Source of the DNA: Amaranthus tricolor
Lineage: Eukaryota; Streptophyta; Magnoliopsida; Caryophyllales; Amaranthaceae
Direction of reading: 5' to 3'
Assembly (NCBI RefSeq): GCF_026212465.1
Contig: NC_080063.1
Location: forward strand, 20,209,797 to 20,273,796
Length of the DNA: 64,000 bases
This document shows positions 1 to 12,344 of the stretch, piece by piece (positions within the stretch are counted from its first letter, which is position 1; every line of letters starts with the position of its first letter). The translations under genes and the position numbers were made by a program. The notes under the pieces are model-generated. The model was not told the DNA's origin. It ran no database searches and was given only the letters and a program-made list of their open reading frames with translations.

Positions 1-1340
1 TGTTATTGAGGGACCATTTCGTAGGTTGTGTCTTATGGACGGGGAATGTGGGAGAGATGGATGGCAAGGTAGATGGGATGTTCTCTGAGCTACAAAATGA
101 ATTGTAGCAAAGTTGTATGATGAAATTCTTCAGCCCTCAAGGTTATGATGAAGGTTAAATATGATAATGATAAATGTGATTTAAGTAATGTAAAAAGTAA
201 AAATCCAAAAATATGTGGAATGAAATATGTGGTATGAAGATACTGTACTATTGAATAAGTAGTTCAACTTTTTGGATGTGAGTTGTTAACAATCTTTGAG
301 TGATGAGATATATGTGGCTGTTTCTTTTACTTTTCTTAAATTTGGCTGTGTTTTGGAATTGATCAATGATGATAAAAAATTTCATGTATTGTGGCTCAAT
401 TTTATTGTAATACCTTTTGTATTACTGCTGATTAACCACATACTTTTTTCATGCTAGTTTATCACTAGTTGTGGATTCAAAACATATTACATAGTTACTT
501 ACTTCAATCTGTGCCTGATTGAGGCAAAAACTGAAGATAAAGGTTGAAGATAAACCAAAGTTTTTCTACTTTTAGTTGCCTGTGATGAGTGTTAAAAAAT
601 TTAGTTGTAGAATGTATATGTTAGTCCAAGGCCTGGATGATATGCATTTTTGCATATACACTATGATCAAAGGTGGTTCACAGTTTAAAAAAAGAAAATG
701 CATATTTTCAGATGATACTTAATCGTTATACCAGAAAACCTTGAAGCTTTTCTCTATTCTGGCATTGCTAATCATCTTTTACAGAGTCGAAGCCACATGG
801 GGGCTCACAGGTCCCGTCGACCCACTTTTGCGGTCCATTCTTGTCCTGTGGCCTATTTTTTTCAGTTTGCCCCATGCAGATTTATTTTACTCTATACTAC
901 TAGTATTGTTACAAGTGTAGCAAAAGAGTTGTTGGTTTAATGGTAAAGGAAGCCTGTGATATTACATGGGATTGAGATTCAATTTTATTTAGCAGCAATT
1001 TTCTTATAGTAGTATTTTGATTTCGTATAGCTGATAATAATGTAATTCAACCCAAAATTCAAACACATGCTATTTATTATGAGATGATGAGTTATTTTTT
1101 CCTTAATAATTTTACTAAATATATTCCCGATCCCCTTAACTTATATTTTTTTGCTTAATCCTGCTTTTGCATGCATTCAAAGATAATTGTAATATAATGC
1201 ATGCCGCTCCTTCGAAATTTGATTTTCTGAGCTTCCATTTTCTTTTTTCCCACCTTTTCTCTCTTTGGACTTCAGGAATTATGCTCCTTTTAGGCTGTTA
1301 TGGAATTAGTTAAGTGTATACCATTTTCTGCCATTAACAG
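1..1340 (+). other. Probable upstream intron of the PHD-finger gene
   Basis: No convincing exon is visible here. The first recognisable exon of the PHD gene begins at 1341 after a good acceptor (..ccattaacag), in phase 0 and without a start methionine, so this stretch is best read as intron, with the N-terminal exon(s) off the left edge. Homologues carry an N-terminal region of roughly 200 residues before the first PHD finger (recalled, not measured). A weak tRNA-like signal near 925-975 is described separately. Confidence 0.5.
918..990 (+). repeat. Possible tRNA-derived SINE relic
   Basis: The stretch has a TGGTTTAATGGT-like A box and, about 30 bp later, a degenerate B box (GGATTGAGATTCAA), the layout of tRNA-related SINE heads. 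It cannot be folded into a functional tRNA by eye and has no clear tail or target duplication. It may be chance similarity. Confidence 0.22.
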
Positions 1341-4300
1341 GAAGCCACCAATGATTCTGGTACAGAAGAGCTGGTCTCTTCTAATGCCAAAGTGATGTGT
1401 AGATTATGCTTCTCTGGTGAATATGAAGGGAGTGAAATTGCTAAGAAAATGGTTCCATGCAGTACTTGTGGAAAGAAGTATCACAAGTTTTGTGTGAAAA
1501 ATTGGTCTCAACATAGAGGTATGTGTTTGAGTTCTTTTGGTTTGGTTTAAACTGTTTTCTCTTTCTAAGTTTGTTTCTTTCTGCAGATTTATTTCACTGG
1601 AGTTCGTGGTCATGCCCCTCCTGCCGTACTTGTGAGGTAATTATATGCTATTAGCCTGCTACTCTGTTAAAAATGTCTGTATTTCATCTTGTTGTTATAG
1701 TTCTCGACTTGTCCCTTGGATATATAGCGTCTTTCTTGTAGGTTGCCTGACTAGTGACTTGTTTGGCCGCTTTGGTTCATTGTATTGTTTTCACTTTCCT
1801 TACAACATTTTAAGGTGAAAATTTGTTGACACGGATTTATTGTCTGATTTTCTTTGTATTTCCATGTTGTATTTGGTTCACAAATCACCTGTAGCTGTCA
1901 TCTCATCCAATTGTTCTATCTAGATTTAAAAATTATGTAATCTACAAAATATTACAGTTGGAGGCTCAAGATACTTTTAGGATGATGAATTAGTGCTATG
2001 TGCTTATCGGTCTTTATAATTTAATTAGTTCAAGGTTAGTTTCATATCCAGCATATGCAGGATGTGCCATCTAGTAAATAATGGCATATCTAACCTCCAG
2101 ATGCTTCTCAGTCTTTTGGACTTTCGTGTTGCGTACTCATAGAAGTATGTTGTTCTACTGGAAGGTATCTTTAAGATGCTTCCACTAAAGAGTTCATAGA
2201 TTAGTTGCTGCAATTAGTTTTATAATGACTGGTGGAAAATTGGTGCGTTGGTGTTTGGTTTCTTTTTTGTAACTGTGAATTTTCTCTTCTCTTTCTGTCC
2301 AGGTTTGTCGTAGAACTGGAGAACCTAATAAGTTTAAATTTTGCAAGAGATGTGACGGTGCCTTTCATTGTTATTGCATGCAGCCTCCACACAAGGTTGT
2401 ATTTTTTTTCTTTTTATTTATTTATTGGTGTTTATTGTACTATGTGAATTGTTGTTCCTTATTATAGTTTGTTCTGCAGAATGTTAGTTCTGGACCTTAC
2501 TTGTGCCCTAAGCATACAAAATGCCACAGCTGTGAATCAAATGTTCCAGGAAATGGTCTGAGTGTAAGGTATTTGTCAAAGATTTTGGTTCTCTTATTAG
2601 ATTGGTGATATCTATTTGCGTTATGCATTAAAGTTGCTGTAAGTTGTATATAACTTTTGATAAACACCCTGTGGAAACAAACACTATGTGTAATGAATGT
2701 CTTTGTGCTTAAACTAATATACGATTGATGTAAATTTCGAAGCTACCTGGTGTTATCAAAAAATAAAAAATAGTCGAGGAAACGATTAGAACAATTATGC
2801 ATGGAATTAATGTTAGGTTAAGGATCTTATTTAACATAATTAGAATATAGAAATAAATTCAACTTTTCATTCAGTGAGTAAGCAGTGGCAAATCCAGCGA
2901 AAAACAAGTGTGGTCCACAACTAATTAAAATAAAAAGAAAAATTAGATGCAACAATGCTTGAATTTTATGCTAAATGTCTAAGTTGCATTTTTATTTATC
3001 ATTAATCTATTGTTAAAGTTTAATGTATCGAACATTCAAACTTAATCCAAAATTTTCTATTACCATTACCATTAATCCACTGTTTAAAGAGAAATTTGGC
3101 AGAATTGCATGAGAGCTCGCTGGTGAACTTTTGGAGAGCTTTTTGCTAAGTTGTGCTTTCTTTCTTTTTTTTTTTTTTAAGTTCACCAGTTTTTTTTTTT
3201 CAGCTAATTTCTGATTATAAGTGCATCATTTCTCTTTATCTACACTGTTTGCGGTTTAATGGACAATTTTACCACATGTTACTCAGTCTGTCTCGTCTAC
3301 TCACATGAGTATCTTATTACACTTGCCTAATGAAATGGTGCATTTGAAACAATACAGAAGAAGTATTAAGAGGCTTGATGCAATTTGTCTCTTGTGCATT
3401 TACGTTTAGAATAAGTCTATTGTGCATGTTTGACCTCCCACATTTTTCTGTTTAGTGCTATGGACATTAGTGCTCTGTTTTGAGCCGTGTAGAGGTGTTC
3501 ATTCGGGTCGTGGGTCGATTTTAGATCAGATGTTTTGGGTCGGTTTGAAATCGGGTTTGTGTCCACATTGGTTTTTACATTGTAAATCCGTTTTTAAGTT
3601 GGGTCGAATCGGGTTTGGTTACAAAGTCGAGTAAAATATCGAGTCGTTGGTCTATTTTAATCACCTCTAGAGCTCTGTAATCATATGTAACTAGCAGTGG
3701 TAAATAATGCTGAATACAGCTAGAGATTTATTGTTGATTTTAGAATTGTTTATATTCTTTGTTGACCTTTGTTTTATGAATTCTGCAGGTGGTTTTTAGG
3801 GTATACATGCTGTGATGCTTGTGGGAGATTGTTTACGAAAGGCAATTATTGTCCTGCTTGCCTGAAGGTATGGACTTGTGATACATTTTGCAGCCGCTAG
3901 GTCTGAGTTTGATGATAGTATGCTATATTGATTGACTTTTTATTATAGTACACTCCCTCTTCCCCCCACTTTTGATCAATTGATCTGAAGATAATAGATT
4001 TTGTGCAAGACTTGCTATGATCTTCCCTTCCACTTTTCTGTCTTCTTCCATCATGTGGAGCTGCTCTATTTTCTGATTTACATTTTTGATTTATGGTCAG
4101 AATGCATCATTTTTGTTTGTGCTGTTTCTCTGCAATGTTGTAGGTCTATAGAGATTCTGAGTCAACACCAATGGTTTGCTGTGATCATTGCCAGCGCTGG
4201 GTGCACATCCAATGTGATGGAATAAGGTCAATTTATGTTACTTTGTCATGCTTGTGTTTCCGTTTTGCAGTTAACTGTAAATTGTCTAACTAGATGGGTT

Positions 4301-7300
4301 TTGAAAATTTTGTTAATGTGTATTAAATTACTTTGTGTTTCTTTAGACGACTCCCTTGGTTGCTTTTGTAGTTTAGTGGGCTAATTAAGACGTAAGAACT
4401 GGTTTTATGAAGATATGGCCGTTGTGCTTTGTAGGGTAAAACCTGCATGTTGTCTTCCTCTCACAGATGCACCAATGCAGGACTATCTAAGGCATATTCA
4501 TTATATAGGAAAATTTTAAAAAATGGTCTCTGTTGCTTTATTCCAGTTTTAGGGGATTGTTTGTTTGATGTCAATTGTTAGGGTGTCTTTTGTCTCAACT
4601 TTGATGAGATTCCTTATTCTTGCGTTCAATTGTATGCAGTGATGAAAGATATTTGCAATTTCAAATAGATGGAAATCTTCCATACACATGCCCGACATGT
4701 CGAGGCGAGTGCAATCAGGTGTGCGAAGGCCTGAGAGGGCTTTTTCTTGTTTCTTATCTATAACATTATTTCTATTGTTATATATTGTCACAAACAGTGG
4801 CAATTCTGTTATGCCAGCTGGACGGTAATAGGAATCAAAACTGTTATCAGTGAGTCAGAGTTGGTAACGAGGTCATTAGTCTATTATGAGGTCATTCTAG
4901 AAAGAGATCTGTTAAGTTGCTTGGCTTAATGACTATATATACCTATTATGTAATAAGGAATGGTATTTCTTGAATGAATGGAGTAAACCTTAAGTATTGC
5001 AGTGCTCGAAATCTGCTAATTTGTTCTTGTTATTTCTTATCTTGTTTTCTTAATTCTTTTGTTCTTTTTCTACAGTCATAACCCAAATCTCTTGCATACA
5101 ATTAATGAGAGTTTTTTGTTTGTGTAAGTTTTCCTTTTTTTTAAATCAATTTTTTGCTTGTGTCTCTATTGGCAGTTGAGAAGTCTCGAAGAAGCTGTGC
5201 AAGAGCTGTGGAGGAGAAGAGACGAAGCAGATCGAGATCTAATAGCAAGTTTGCGGGCAGCTGCTGGTTTGCCTACTCAGGAAGAAATTTTTTCTATTTC
5301 ACCTTTTTCCGATGATGAAGATAGTCCAAGTGTTAGGAAGGATGAACATGGACGGGCGAAATTCTCAGTCAGAAGTGTGACTGATTTTTCTCCTAGGAAG
5401 ATAAAGGAATTCAGCAAAAAACCATCTAGCAAAAAGTATGGGAAGAAGGGATATCACACGTCTTCGGACGCTAAAATGGAGGTTAAGACAGAAGCTCACA
5501 ATGAAACACAGTTGGTTGGTTGTAGGCTGGGGGACAAGAAAGAGGCTTCACTTCGACGTGGACCAGAGCTATTTTCTTCTCCTTTTTCTGGAAGATTAAA
5601 TCCAACTGACAGAAATTTCTCCGATACGGAAAAAGGAGTTTTGAAGCATAAATCTGTGGATGAGGTGGCAGGAAACAATGTGGACAGAAGAACAGTTTTA
5701 CAAATCAAGAGCAAGAAGATTAACGACTCCGGCATTAATGATGATGTTGGTCAAGTTGCCAGCAAGCCCAAGACCATCAAAGGAACTAAGCTAGTGATAC
5801 ATTTGGGAGGGCGAAATAAAACAATGACCAACTCTCCGAGATCTGATTCTTCTAGCTACCAGAGGGAACCAGAATTGACGACTATAAGTGGTGTGTCTTG
5901 TATTTCATTTTCATATAATAGTATTGGCTGATGCTTGTCAATCATCATGGGTGTTTGTTTTCTTAGTCGCATTCTTTCCCCCGGAAAGAACGTGCTTTGT
6001 TTCTCTTTGTTGTTTGTTCTTCACTTGCTAATCAATTATGTGTAGTCTATAGGATAAAAAAAGGAGAAAGTTTGATTAGTTAATTCAAAAGGTGGATAGT
6101 TATAACTGATTTGGACAAAGTTGCACTCTTGGGTTTATGGGTAGCCTTTTTGAACCTGAATATTTCCATCTATCACTTGTTTAACTCAAATGATATGATG
6201 CAAGTTGAAAACTACTGTATTTTGTTAAATTTTTAGCTTATCTCTTTTTGAAAATCAGTCTTTGTTATCGTTTTTGTGTTTTTTGCATTCAGGAGGGAAT
6301 GAAGCAGTGAGTCAGCCAAGAACTGGTGATCATCTGACAGAAAGACTAGATGGCACATCAAACTCGGATGAAGGTATGTACAGTGTAATGGCCGTTCTTT
6401 TACTAGTTTATGTATTCTGGAATGATTATATATATTTTAGCCATATGCATTATTGTAGGTTACTTAGTTGATGGGACTCATGAAATTAAAGGATGGAAAC
6501 CAAGGGATCACAACATTATAAAGCTTGGCAAAGGGAAATCTGAAGCTTTTGGCCCTCAATCTCACCGAGGAAATGGACTGTTTGGTTTAGAGAGCACACA
6601 TATCATATCATCAAAGAGAAGCGTTGAAGCAAGTACACCACCCACTGAGCGGTCTCAAAGTAACTTATACAAGAGAAAACATCCAGATGAAAGGCATGGA
6701 ATGTTTGGTGATAGTAATAAAAGTAACCATCCAGCACCACCTGCTTTAGATGCATCATCCAAGGACTCCAGGCCTTTACTTCGACTCAAATTCAAGACTC
6801 CTTATCCGGCATCTTGGATTCCAAATAGTGAAGAAGAGAGAGGATCTGTGAAAGGTCAAAGGTCTAAACGAAAGAGGCCATCACCCCAAGTAGAGAAGCA
6901 CAAACATCATGAAGCAGAAGGTGTGGCAGAATCACAAGATAACAATTTAATGAATGAGATCATGGATGCAAACTGGATTTTGAAGAAGTTGGGTAGAGAT
7001 GCTATTGGAAAGAGAGTAGAAGTTCATCAGCCGTCTGATAATTCCTGGTGAGTTTCTTTCATACATACTACGGAAGGATAGGAAACAACCTCTTTGCTAT
7101 TACAAGGATAAGGTTGCAGGATAGGAAACAACTTCTTTGCTATTACTAGGATAAAGTTGCATACATCCAACCCCTCTGAACCCTACCTAGGTGGAAGCCT
7201 TGATGGGAGCCACTTAATGCCATTGCGGTAATGGAATGTTGTCTACTTACGGAAGGAATGTGATTGAAAATTTTATTTATTGTAGTGATCATGATTTATG

Positions 7301-7601
7301 ACCCAAATCATCCACAAGTCTGCTAACTGGGGCCTAGTAATGTGGTATCTAGATATATTGCTCGTCTTTTGCTCAATTGAACTGTTCTGATGTGAATATG
7401 TGATCATGAATAGTTGGTCTTTCATCTTAGATTTTGAGCTTAATTGCTTTATATTCTGTTTACAGGCACAAGGGAGTTGTCAGTGATGTTATTGAGGGGA
7501 TGTTGTCTATTGATCTTGATGATGGAAGGGCAAAGTCTTTGGAACTTGGAAAGCAAGGAATCAGATTTGTTCCACAGAAACAAAAGAAACTGAAATCTTG
7601 A
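1341..7601 (+). CDS. Multi-PHD-finger chromatin protein with C-terminal Tudor-like segment (5' partial)
   Basis: Eleven exons join in frame: 1341-1518, 1587-1636, 2303-2395, 2480-2568, 3789-3867, 4144-4226, 4640-4718, 5176-5890, 6293-6373, 6459-7047, 7466-7601 (2172 nt, 723 codons plus stop). The Cys/His-rich part opens with MCRLCFSGEYEG and CSTCGKKYHKFC, then CRRTGEPNKFKFCKRCDGAFHCYC, GYTCCDACGRLF and CCDHCQRWVHIQCDGIS, so it is a run of PHD-type zinc fingers for reading histone tails. A long basic, Ser/Lys-rich linker follows. The last about 55 residues (GKRVEVHQPSDNSW onward, then KGVVSDVIEGMLSIDLDDG) look like a small Tudor-type barrel. This matches the Arabidopsis At3g08020/At3g52100 family, nuclear proteins of poorly known function. 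The N-terminal exon lies left of the window. The intron at 2569-3788 holds a MITE and the last intron a SINE-like repeat. Confidence 0.9.
3490..3669. mobile_element. hAT-type MITE in an intron of the PHD gene
   Basis: A 180-bp element with ends TAGAGGTGTT and AATCACCTCTA (inverted). The flanks GAGCCGTG (3482-3489) and GAGCTCTG (3670-3677) agree at 6 of 8 positions, as an aged 8-bp hAT target duplication would. The interior has repeated GGGTCG / ATCGGGTTTG motifs and no coding capacity. It lies wholly in intron 2569-3788. Confidence 0.55.
7075..7225 (+). repeat. SINE-like 3' fragment with internal tandem duplication
   Basis: A 43-bp unit beginning AGGATAGGAAACAAC is present twice in tandem (7075-7117 and 7118-7160). 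The second copy runs on into GTTGCATACATCCAACCCC and a CCTACCTAGGTGGAAGCC tail. This resembles the 3' body of the widespread plant Au-type SINE (recalled motif). The tRNA-like head is missing. It lies in the last intron of the PHD gene. Confidence 0.45.
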
Positions 7602-8383
7602 TGATTGAGCTTATAGATTAAACCTAGTCATGTAGCATTCAAAAGGTTCTTAGATTTTTTGGTAGCAAGGTATTTCAGATCCCATGTAATCTATTGCCAT
7701 CCTCATTTCTTCAGTTGAAGTTTAGGTGCATGTACTTCTTGCACCTGAAAGCAGTTGCTGATTGTGCGGAAATTTCTTAGCAGCAGCAGTGTTTTAGACA
7801 GGCTTAGGATGCAGTTCTTTTTTTTTTTTTTTTTTTTTTCTTCTTTTCCCCTTATGTCTGTTCACATTTATACAATGCATCTTGATACGGATCTAGTCAG
7901 AAAACTAGTGTAGACTGCTGTTTCTCAGTGTTTTTAGTCGCCTTTCTAGCCTTTGTTGTAAATGATAAGGAATATATGCAGTCTTCTTTGCCTTATAGCT
8001 AAAGTTGACATGTGATTTGTAACTTTCAATAACTTGATTTCTAATTTTACATATTGTGAAATTACAAGCTTCTAGCCTAAGTTGCATTTATATGTTCACA
8101 AATAAATTTGGCAATTTTATTATGGTTAGTTCGCAATGTTTAAACATTTCATTCTTTTCTGAGGATCAAGAAGTGCTGTTCGTACAATGTTAACTAGAAA
8201 ACCGTGTCATGCAATTATCAAGAAATAAAGCTTGTATAAGTTGTGAAAACTTCATTTTATTATATGTCAAAGAGTTGCTCCTTTCTGAGGCACAAACTAG
8301 AAGACGAGGCATTGGCTGAGTATTAATAAGGGTGCTAGCTCAAGCTTTGCCCAAAAGATTTACATAGATTGGTTGTGAGATAA
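7602..8383. other. Convergent 3' flanks of the PHD gene and ATAB2
   Basis: This 782-bp stretch separates two stop codons that face each other. A run of about 22 T lies near 7819-7840. AATAAA-like signals are present (for example AATAAA near 8100 and 8225), so both 3' UTRs probably end here. I see no gene. Confidence 0.6.
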
Positions 8384-11300
8384 TTATACAGGTGGTGGTG
8401 GCAAATCTAAAAGGAGCCAAAATCCAACACAATCATCTGAGTCGAGGTTTTCCTGAATAGCAAGGAAATGCAAGCCTCCACAAGATTTCTTAGTTGCCTC
8501 CCATGCCTCGGTTTCTTGAGTCGTCACAGGTGTTTTCTTATATGTAGCATAAATATACCGTGTTGAAATTCCCACAGATAAAATTAAACAAGCTCGAGTA
8601 GTATCTGCTTCAATAGAGCAGACTTCCAATCCATTCATCCACGCTGCAATTAGAACAAACATAAGGTCATATTAAAGGAGTATTCTGTGGGGAACTAGGT
8701 CGGGTAGTGAAAGAATGGACTATGGAGTGACAGAAAAATGAAACTCAAGGCCATCAAATCACACGGAAGTATTTGTAACTATAGCAAGGCAACACAACTA
8801 CAGGTTAGAAACAAATTCTGCACAAGATCTTTTTCCTAACAAGTAAAAACTTAGTCAGGAGCCCCTTTCTTCAATCTCCACCTCCAACTAGAAGTGTTAA
8901 AAGATTGACGGAAATGATCTCTTGAAAGCCTAATGCAAGCTAAGACGTTAGATATGTAACGGAATACAAATTTACATCATTATGCTCACAAATATATCGC
9001 ACATAACGAATTCAATACTAGTAGTTTAAATGAGATAAAAGCAAAAGTTTATAATGATCTATACCTGCTAATGGTTTGGCACGCGAAGATGCAACAGCTA
9101 AACCAGGAATCAGTGTTTTATCATCAATGTCAATTCCAAGCAAATCTAAATCTAGACTAGCTCCAAACGCAAATCTCTTCTCCAATGATGAAACCTCCTC
9201 TCGCACCGCTGAGGTAGTAAGCTCGGATAATTAGTTAACCAACCATTATCACATACTATTAAAGCAAGCTTTATTAATTTCCATTTATATCCTCAACATC
9301 TTTTTTCTTCGAGGCATCAAACCAAATTTAAGATTATATACCTGAATAAGGCAACTGGACAAAAGCCCACCGCTCTCCAAACAAATTATCAGGAAGATCC
9401 ATCGGAAAAGGGTTATCTAACACCATAAGTGGCTTAGCTCCTTTCTGGAAGTTTGGATGTCGTGTGTAAATGGTTTCATACCGCTCTTCCAACCAGAGAA
9501 GTAATGATAAGCACTACAATAAAGCCGGATGTTAACTCTGTAAGCACAACACTTTGTTGATTGATTGATCCATGAACTCACATCATGAGCCATTAATCAT
9601 GACAAACAACTTAATTTTAGAAAATACCAAACATTTATTTTTGCTTTGGAAACATAAGCATTTAATTATACTTTATTATTTTACCATTTACTCTTTCTTA
9701 GGAAGTTAAAATTATTATATAAAATATTAATTGTTTTCCAATTTCTAGATTAGATTCTCCTGAAAATTTAATTAATGATAAAGAGAATTTTTTAATATTA
9801 AATTACATAAATTAATATTAAATAAAATAAATTAAATTATATAAATTATCCTATCACTAAATTACAAAAATAATATTAAATTACATAAATTAAATACAAG
9901 ATTCTTTCTTATATACAGCCCTAAGGGCTGTAAATACCATTATCCTATCACTAATTCATATCCATGAAACATCTAAAAGTCTTTCATTCACTTGAAAGCA
10001 AACTACAGTTACATTCACATTTGTTGAGTCAAGAATTAAATCATCCATTGATGATGAGGTGTTTGAGTATTTGGTGGGGCAAGCAATGGCTCACATATGC
10101 CAAGAGTTTTAAAGAAAATAAGAGTGGAGGATAAATCGAAAAGGGGCTGCTCGACTCAGTGAAGAATCTGCTCGATCGAGCGAAGTTGTAGCATGCAGGC
10201 AGCAGGTCTCCTAATGGTAGTGCGATCAAGCAGATGTGTTCGAGCGGACATGTCAACCTAGTGTTTCGTGTTTGCATGCATGAATCCTTTTGGGGTTTCC
10301 TAAGTTGGACTTCTTTGACTTATTGGGCTTATGAAAGGGGTTCAAAGGTTCGAAGAATAGTATATTGAGTGCAAGATACTTTGTTTTAGGTCGTTGAACC
10401 TTTTGGAGAGTAAGTATGCTTGTATAGTGAGTAAATTCCATACGAGTGCTAACAAACTCTACAGTGAGTTTGAGTGTAAATTTGATTTAATAGTTGAATC
10501 AACATTAAATAATACTATCAATTAATCTTTTGATTTGGGAACGATACCTTATTCACTTTGTGTTCTTGTTATTCTTGTATTGTTTGCGTGTGTTGTTTTG
10601 TTGGTTCAGTTTTTATCTATTCTTTTCATCTTCTTGTTTACTTGGGTGTGACAAAAGCTAAATGTACAACACTATGTGCCCATATTCACAAATCACAATA
10701 TCTTTCAATCTATGTATTCATACAAAAGCAATAGCAAATAGATAACCATACTAGTACTGCAATTTATACCCTTTTACTTGGAACAGGTTTAATACCAAGC
10801 TCCTTGCATGCCTTGGTTATAATGGTTTGCAATTGAGACCTGCACCAATTTTCACAAAACACATACAAGCAAAAATTAGTAAGATTACTCCATATTTTTC
10901 TAATCCAAAAAACTACCAACTAAAACTTGAAGAAACCGCAAAAAAATCACCTGAAAAATCTAATTTTCTCAGGAAGAGGCACACCCAATTCATCACAAAT
11001 AGCAACAATGGCATCCTTCAAAGTGATACTATTGATAACATTATTAGGGAAATACTTTGTATATTGAAGAGATAAGGAACTATCACAAACAACAAGCTCC
11101 CATAACTTTTTACCCCTGATATCAAGAATAGGTCTGGAGCAAAAATCCAGTTCCCATTCCGTTAAGCTTTCGGGTTCAGTTTCCGGGTCAACATAGCTCA
11201 ATTCTGCAGTTGGGTCATCTTCAATGGGTTCATCAGATTCTTCAATTGGGGATGAAATTGAGCTCTCAGAGACTGAGTTGATCAAATGAAAACGGTGTCG

Positions 11301-11471
11301 TTTGCATTTTGATGAGGTTTTAAGGATATGAATTGTTGTTATATGAGGATGATTTGAAGTACATGGAAAATTAGTGGGCTGAGAAAAAGAAGTGAAATTG
11401 GAGATGGGTTTGTAAGGAACTGAAGTATTTTGGTCTCTGAACTTGGTGGGATTGAAGCTCAGAGTAGCCAT
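8384..11471 (-). CDS. ATAB2: ATAB2 / Tab2-family RNA-binding translation factor, chloroplast
   Basis: Five exons read on the minus strand: 11471-10951, 10839-10770, 9513-9342, 9208-9065, 8643-8384 (1167 nt, 388 residues), in frame at every junction. About 80 N-terminal residues are Ser/Thr/Asn-rich and look like a plastid transit peptide (starts [14 protein letters not shown]). The Tab2 domain follows: [68 protein letters not shown]-like [18 protein letters not shown], and the end [14 protein letters not shown]. In Arabidopsis ATAB2 binds A/U-rich leaders of photosystem mRNAs and drives light-dependent translation of PSI and PSII subunits; the algal relative Tab2 acts on psaB. Length fits the family. 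The start is the first ATG of a clear transit-like sequence. Intron 2 (9514-10769) is long and holds LTR-like sequence. Confidence 0.93.
10060..10690 (+). repeat. Possible LTR-derived insert in ATAB2 intron 2
   Basis: This part of the intron differs from the A+T-rich flank at 9650-9960 and carries CTCGACTCAG and CTCGATCGAGCG motifs like those in the Copia-type LTR at 42.8 kb, then T-rich stretches like an LTR R/U5 region. No terminal repeats, target duplication or coding sequence could be fixed, so this is a weak call. Confidence 0.3.
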
Positions 11472-11629
11472 TGAAGATTTTTGTTAGAGCTTAGTGCTTA
11501 TTGTTATTGATAAGGCGCGTCATAAAAGTGAAAACAAATGGTGTAGCTTACTTCTCTTCCTTAAGCCTATTGCCTATAGATAGCAAGTTAGCAACACTTG
11601 GAATGACATACAATAAATAAGCTCACATT
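11472..11629 (-). promoter_or_regulatory. Remaining ATAB2 promoter/5' leader before the Mutator insertion
   Basis: Only 158 bp separate the ATAB2 start codon from the left end of the Mutator-like element. No clean TATA box was recognised. If the native promoter was longer, its distal part now lies beyond the element, to the right of 16161. Confidence 0.45.
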
Positions 11630-11630
11630 T

Positions 11631-11712
11631 GAAATTTTATAAAAATAAGACGTTTTAATGAATTTATTCAAAAAATAAACTTCGTTTAAATTTTATTCCC
11701 AAAATAAACGTC
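11631..11712 (+). repeat. Left terminal inverted repeat of the MULE
   Basis: About 82 bp, beginning GAAATTTTATAAAAATAAGA and ending near ATAAACGTC. It pairs with 16079-16161 at roughly 85-90 percent by eye. Confidence 0.8.
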
Positions 11713-12181
11713 TTTGGATTTAAAGCTAAGCGGGCCTAAATACAGCAGCCTTCTTTCTCCTTTCTCATTTCACCCGATTTCGTATCAGCGACTTTACCCA
11801 CGAAATCTCCCTCTTCTTTCCACTATTAAAATCAACTTCAATCCTTCAATTAATCTCATCAAATTTCAAGTTTCTATTACTATTTAGTTTTGTCATCTTC
11901 CTACATTCACTTAAGGTACTATTTTTTTGTATTTTATTTCTTTTTTCGATAAATTAGGGTTCACAAATTCTTCATCAACTTTCACATAAATGCAGGTTCA
12001 TAAACTTACAATTTACTACTTCTTGTTGATCTACAACAATCTTTTTATTATAAATTTTTTTAGTTCTGTTTGTTTTTAAAAAGTATGTCATTTATAGTGG
12101 TCATTTACACTTAAACTCTATGAATATGTCAAATGTACTTGTTATTTGCCATGATCTTCATAATGAGATTGTTTGTTCATA

Positions 12182-12283
12182 AATTTAATGTAGAAAATGT
12201 TTGAGTTTAATGTAGAAAATGTTTGAATGCAAACGCTAAATTTGAGTTTAATGTAGAGAATGTTTGAATGCAAACCCTAAATT
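12182..12283 (+). repeat. Imperfect tandem repeat in the MULE leader
   Basis: A unit of about 22 bp (GTTTAATGTAGAAAATGTTTGA) occurs three times, the third followed, like the second, by ATGCAAACxCTAAATTT. It lies between the presumed leader exon and the MURA fragment. Confidence 0.65.
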
Positions 12284-12344
12284 TAATCAATGTTGTTATA
12301 TATGTATATATTTATGAGCTTGATGGTGATGTTGATTTTGTACG

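Noticed and set aside
918..990. Functional tRNA gene
   Set aside because: A and B box likeness only; no cloverleaf or acceptor stem can be formed by eye, so it is listed only as a weak SINE relic.
2881..3060. Possible retroelement relic in the PHD-gene intron (GGCAAATCCAGCG phrase)
   Set aside because: No terminal repeats, duplication or coding similarity could be shown.
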